A stretch of 64,000 nt of DNA from Blautia sp. OF03-15BH (GTDB lineage: Bacteria > Bacillota > Clostridia > Lachnospirales > Lachnospiraceae), in NCBI RefSeq assembly GCF_003463065.1, contig NZ_QSCM01000002.1, positions 62,001 to 126,000 on the forward strand. The letters are read 5' to 3'. Of the stretch, positions 60,983-64,000 are shown piece by piece. Position 1 is the first letter of the stretch, and each line of letters opens with the position of its first letter. The notes beneath the pieces are model-generated. The model made no database searches and was not told the origin of the DNA. It saw only the letters and a program-made list of their open reading frames with translations. The position numbers were made by a program, and so were the translations under genes.

Positions 60983-62875
60983 ATGGGAAACTTTAAGATG
61001 ACAACTGTTGAAGAAATGGAGGCTGCTACCAATCGACTTCTGGAAACAGGCGCGAAGGTTGGTGCTGACGCATGGCAGTTCCGTGTAAAAAATCAGACTC
61101 CGCATTGTAAATTTGGTGAGCAGGGTGTTTGCTGCCGTATCTGTTCTATGGGACCTTGCCGTATTACTCCGAAGGCTCCGAGAGGTATCTGTGGATGTGA
61201 TGTTCACGGTATCGTAGGGCGTAACTACCTCAAATTTACTGCAGGCGGCGCAGCTACTCATTCCGATCACGGACGTGAGATCTGTAACACTCTGGGACAT
61301 GCAGCACCGGATGGAGCTTACCAGGTAAAAGACCCGGCAAAACTGATCCGTATTGCAAAAGAGTGGGGCGTTGAGACAGAGGGCAGAGATATCTATGATC
61401 TGGCTCATGAGATGTCCGAGCTTGCACTGAGCGAGTATGGTAAAAACCACGGCGTTTCCAGATGGCTGAAGAGAGCACCTCAGCATACACAGGATCTGTG
61501 GCACAATGCAGGAATCGAGCCGAGAGCAATCGACCGCGAGGTTTCCTGTGCACTGCATATGAGCCATATGGGATGTTCTTCCAAGCCGGAAGCTCTGATC
61601 CGTCAGTCTTTAAGAAATGGTCTGTCTGATGGATGGGGCGGTTCCATGTGCGGAACTGAGTTCTCCGATGTTCTGTTCGGCACTCCCAAGCCGATCGACA
61701 CCGAAGCAAACTTAGGTGTTATGGTTGCCGAGAACGTAAATATCGTGGTACACGGACATGATCCGAGCCTTTCCGAGATGATCTGCGAAGTTGCAGATGA
61801 TCCTGAGATGATCGCTTACGCAAAAGAGATGGGAGCAAAAGGAATCACCATTTCCGGTGTCTGCTGTACTTCCAACGAGGTTGCTATGAGACGTGGTATC
61901 CCCATGGCTGGTAACTTCCTGCAGCAGGAGAACGTTGTACTGACCGGTGCCTGTGAGGCGATCGTTGTTGATGTACAGTGTATCTTCCCGGCTCTCGGCC
62001 CCTTAAGCAAATGTTTCCATACCAAATTTATCACCACCTCTCCCATTGCACAGATGCCGGATTCCGAGTACATCGAGTTCAGTGCAGGCAGTGCATTAGA
62101 GAAAGCAAAACAGATTGTCAAAATGGCAATCGAGAACTTCAAAAACCGTAAACCGGATCTGGTATACATTCCGGATATGAAACAGAAAGCAACCGTTGGT
62201 TACTCTGTTGAGGCGATTGTTAAGACTCTGGATGGTGTTACCAACTCTCAGGTTGACAAGACCGGAACTACCAAACCGCTTATTGACTGTATCACTTCCG
62301 GTGTTATCCGTGGTGCAGTAGCTATGGTTGGATGTAACAACCCGAAGATTCGCCCGGACTATGCTCATATCGAGCTGATGAAGAAACTCATTGCGAACGA
62401 TATCATCGTTGTAGCATCCGGATGTTCCGCTCAGGCAGCTGCAAAAGCAGGTCTGATGGACAAAGCTGCAAAAGATCTCTGCGGTGCAGGCTTAAAGAGA
62501 GTCTGTGAGCTGGCTGATATCCCGCCGGTACTTCACATGGGCTCCTGTGTAGATATTTCCCGTATGATGATCCTGGTAGCAGAGCTGGCTAAGGATTCCG
62601 GACTGAACATTTCTCAGCTGCCGGTTGTAGGCTGTGCTCCGGAGTGGATGTCTGAGAAAGCAGTTTCTATTGGAAACTATGTAGTAGCTACCGGTATTGA
62701 TACCTTCCTTGGCGTTGATCCGTACGTAAGCGGTTCCAGCGAGATCTCTGATCTTCTGACCAACGGCGTAAAAGAGTGGGTTGAGGCTTCCTACACCGTA
62801 GAGAAGGATATCGAGAAACTGGTTGATAAAATGATTGAAAGAATCGAAGAGAAGAGAACGGCCCTGGGCATCTGA
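60983..62875 (+). CDS. cooS: anaerobic carbon monoxide dehydrogenase catalytic subunit
   Basis: The product is 630 aa from ATG 60983 (AAGGAGG). Upstream in-frame codons have no site and lie in the structured leader. The iron-sulfur cluster Cys group is in CKFGEQGVCCRICSMGPCRI near residues 40-60. The C-cluster region includes the later Cys/His pairs (GVCCTSNE, DVQCIFPALG, ASGCSAQAA). It interconverts CO2 and CO, and with ACS supplies the carbonyl of acetyl-CoA (hence the alternative name acsA). Neighbouring nickel genes support maturation in place. The next hairpin is at 62896. Confidence 0.97.
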   Translation: MGNFKMTTVEEMEAATNRLLETGAKVGADAWQFRVKNQTPHCKFGEQGVCCRICSMGPCRITPKAPRGICGCDVHGIVGRNYLKFTAGGAATHSDHGREICNTLGHAAPDGAYQVKDPAKLIRIAKEWGVETEGRDIYDLAHEMSELALSEYGKNHGVSRWLKRAPQHTQDLWHNAGIEPRAIDREVSCALHMSHMGCSSKPEALIRQSLRNGLSDGWGGSMCGTEFSDVLFGTPKPIDTEANLGVMVAENVNIVVHGHDPSLSEMICEVADDPEMIAYAKEMGAKGITISGVCCTSNEVAMRRGIPMAGNFLQQENVVLTGACEAIVVDVQCIFPALGPLSKCFHTKFITTSPIAQMPDSEYIEFSAGSALEKAKQIVKMAIENFKNRKPDLVYIPDMKQKATVGYSVEAIVKTLDGVTNSQVDKTGTTKPLIDCITSGVIRGAVAMVGCNNPKIRPDYAHIELMKKLIANDIIVVASGCSAQAAAKAGLMDKAAKDLCGAGLKRVCELADIPPVLHMGSCVDISRMMILVAELAKDSGLNISQLPVVGCAPEWMSEKAVSIGNYVVATGIDTFLGVDPYVSGSSEISDLLTNGVKEWVEASYTVEKDIEKLVDKMIERIEEKRTALGI

Positions 62876-62895
62876 TTCTGAGCACTCTTTGATTC

Positions 62896-62931
62896 CTGAC
62901 AGGCAATAAGAGAATTTACATAGCCTGTCAG
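62896..62931 (+). repeat. hairpin between cooS and the second cooC
   Basis: CTGACAGGC (62896-62904) and GCCTGTCAG (62923-62931) are perfect arms with an 18-base loop, with no T-tract. A second small stem, CGCTT-TCG-AAGCG, lies at about 62978-62990. Probably an mRNA processing or stability element in the 143-base gap. Confidence 0.6.
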
Positions 62932-63018
62932 TTTCTGGAAGCGGATCCGGCATCTTTTTAAAAGGCTGCAGGGATTCGCTTTCGAAGCGGAGAATATTTC
63001 TGGAAGGTGGATGAAGAC

Positions 63019-63780
63019 ATGAAAATTGCAGTGACCGGTAAAGGCGGTGTGGGAAAAACGACCTTCGCAGCCACTCTGGCCAGATTATATGCAGAAGAGG
63101 GAAAAAATGTTCTGGCGGCTGATGTGGATCCAGATGCAAATCTGGGCCTGGCCCTTGGTTTTTCCGAGGAAGAGCTGGATGAGATCATTCCAATTACCAA
63201 GATGCGTAAACTGGTGGAGGAACGGACAGGTGCAAATGCGAACAATCAGTTCTATAAACTGAATCCGAAAGTAGATGACATTCCGGATACTTATTCCAAA
63301 AAGTGTAACGGTGTAAAGCTTCTGGTGCTGGGAACCGTGGATACGGCCAACAGCGGCTGTGTCTGCCCGGAGCATGTGATGCTGAAACGTATCATCAACC
63401 ATCTGGTTTTACGTAGTAATGACGTGGTCATTCTGGATATGGAAGCCGGACTGGAGCATCTGGGAAGAGGCACGACAGAGGGAATGGATCAGTTCGTGGT
63501 TGTAATTGAACCGGGAGCAAGAAGTATCCAGACCTATAAAAATGTAAAACGCCTTGCATCAGGACTCGGTGTAAAGAAAGTCCGGGTTGTGGCCAATAAG
63601 GTTCGGAATGAGGACGATGAAGCATTTATTAAAGAGAGGATCCCGGAAGAGGATCTTTTAGGCTTTGTCCATTACAATCCGGAAGTGATCGACGCAGACC
63701 GGCAGGGGAAATCCCCATATGACTGCAGTGAAACTGCAGTGGAAGAAATCAAAAAAATAAAAGAAAAACTGGAAGCCTGA
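63019..63780 (+). CDS. second CooC-type ATPase (AcsF-like)
   Basis: The product is 253 aa from ATG 63019; an in-frame GTG at 63007 overlaps the GGAAGG site. The deviant Walker A GKGGVGKTT (about 6-14) and the CVCPEH Cys pair (about 110) are seen. The sequence differs from the copy at 60052, and the position before acsB fits AcsF, the ATPase that matures acetyl-CoA synthase. It is therefore likely specific for ACS rather than CODH. Confidence 0.87.
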   Translation: MKIAVTGKGGVGKTTFAATLARLYAEEGKNVLAADVDPDANLGLALGFSEEELDEIIPITKMRKLVEERTGANANNQFYKLNPKVDDIPDTYSKKCNGVKLLVLGTVDTANSGCVCPEHVMLKRIINHLVLRSNDVVILDMEAGLEHLGRGTTEGMDQFVVVIEPGARSIQTYKNVKRLASGLGVKKVRVVANKVRNEDDEAFIKERIPEEDLLGFVHYNPEVIDADRQGKSPYDCSETAVEEIKKIKEKLEA

Positions 63781-63817
63781 AAAAGATTCCGGTATTTTGA
63801 AATTGGAGGTAATTATC

Positions 63818-64000
63818 GTGACTTTATTTGACGTGATTTTCAGCGGAAATGATACAGTCTATGATCTGACAGTAAAAGCTGTTGATGATGCAATTGCAGC
63901 AAACGGTGCGGATAAAGCAGTAAGCTTCCCGCATACTGCATACAGCCTTCCCTGCTACTATGGCGTAACAGGAACAAAGATCACCAATCTGGGTGATATG
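63818..64000 (+). CDS. acsB: acetyl-CoA synthase beta subunit, 3' end outside window
   Basis: The first 61 codons are visible. The start is GTG 63818, 8 bases after GGAGGT. The N-terminus TLFDVIFSGNDTVYDL followed by NGADKAVSFPHTAYSLPCYY is the beginning of the ACS/CODH beta subunit (AcsB/CdhC), which joins CO, the methyl group and CoA. It was not in the longer list of clear coding regions because it runs off the edge; similarity alone supports it. The CooC-type ATPase is 37 bases upstream. Confidence 0.9.
   Translation, partial: MTLFDVIFSGNDTVYDLTVKAVDDAIAANGADKAVSFPHTAYSLPCYYGVTGTKITNLGDM

Noticed and set aside
1..64000. CRISPR arrays, tRNA or rRNA genes
   Set aside because: No regularly spaced repeats and no tRNA or rRNA signatures were noticed in reading; a dedicated scan was not possible.

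Overview
The window reads as a chromosome segment of a Gram-positive, anaerobic, acetogenic gut Firmicute, most likely a Lachnospiraceae member of the Blautia type. The reasons are the Firmicutes gene orders (rnc-smc-ftsY; ylxM-ffh-rpsP-khpA-rimM-trmD-rplS-lepB-rbgA-rnhB), strong AGGAGG ribosome-binding sites, sigma-A promoters with 17-bp spacers, a pta-ackA pair, and a Wood-Ljungdahl (CO dehydrogenase/acetyl-CoA synthase) cluster at the right end. The genus is an inference; the family-level assignment is firmer.

Layout. Bases 1 to about 4440 are the right end of an integrated mobilizable element: an AT-rich metallophosphoesterase cargo gene cut by the window edge, a structured intergenic region carrying a near-textbook MOBV-type transfer origin on the minus strand, an XRE repressor, and a large serine recombinase broken by a frameshift. 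From 4441 the sequence is core chromosome: an orphan anti-sigma-like protein, polA, coaE, a YycJ-type hydrolase, an ACT-domain/PFL pair, tmcAL, pta-ackA, and DUF177-rpmF (4.4-15.6 kb). Next come a D,D-carboxypeptidase, a PlsY-like protein with a diacylglycerol glucosyltransferase, a Sel1-repeat protein and three peptidases (M24, M3, M28) with a GNAT (15.6-25.6 kb). Fatty-acid and division genes follow (plsX, acpP, rnc, smc, ftsY), then ilvA and a phospholipid block (PAP2, LPG-synthase-like flippase, pssA, psd) up to 37.4 kb.

The translation/secretion superoperon (37.4-47.9 kb) carries ffh, rpsP, khpA, rimM, trmD, rplS, two signal peptidases, rbgA, rnhB, yraN and pgeF. Two secreted cysteine-hydrolase genes (NlpC/P60 and C39-like) are interleaved in it. 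A divergent prs follows, then a radical-SAM/PDZ protein, der, a second plsY and gpsA. A three-gene ABC importer of the TrpX type and an unknown zinc-ribbon membrane protein lead to the acetogenesis cluster.

Acetogenesis cluster (58.3 kb to the edge): a strong promoter with an overlapping palindrome drives a His-rich metal-binding protein and CooT (nickel handling). MetF (methyl branch), CooC1, CooS (CODH), CooC2/AcsF and the start of AcsB (ACS) follow. With pta-ackA elsewhere in the window this gives a route from CO2 and methyl-THF through acetyl-CoA to acetate and ATP, with nickel supply and insertion genes placed beside the nickel enzymes. The most noteworthy items are the MOBV oriT with no relaxase gene beside it, the broken recombinase, the nickel-protein operon head with its operator-like palindrome, and the structured leader before cooS. 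No rRNA, tRNA or CRISPR array was seen.
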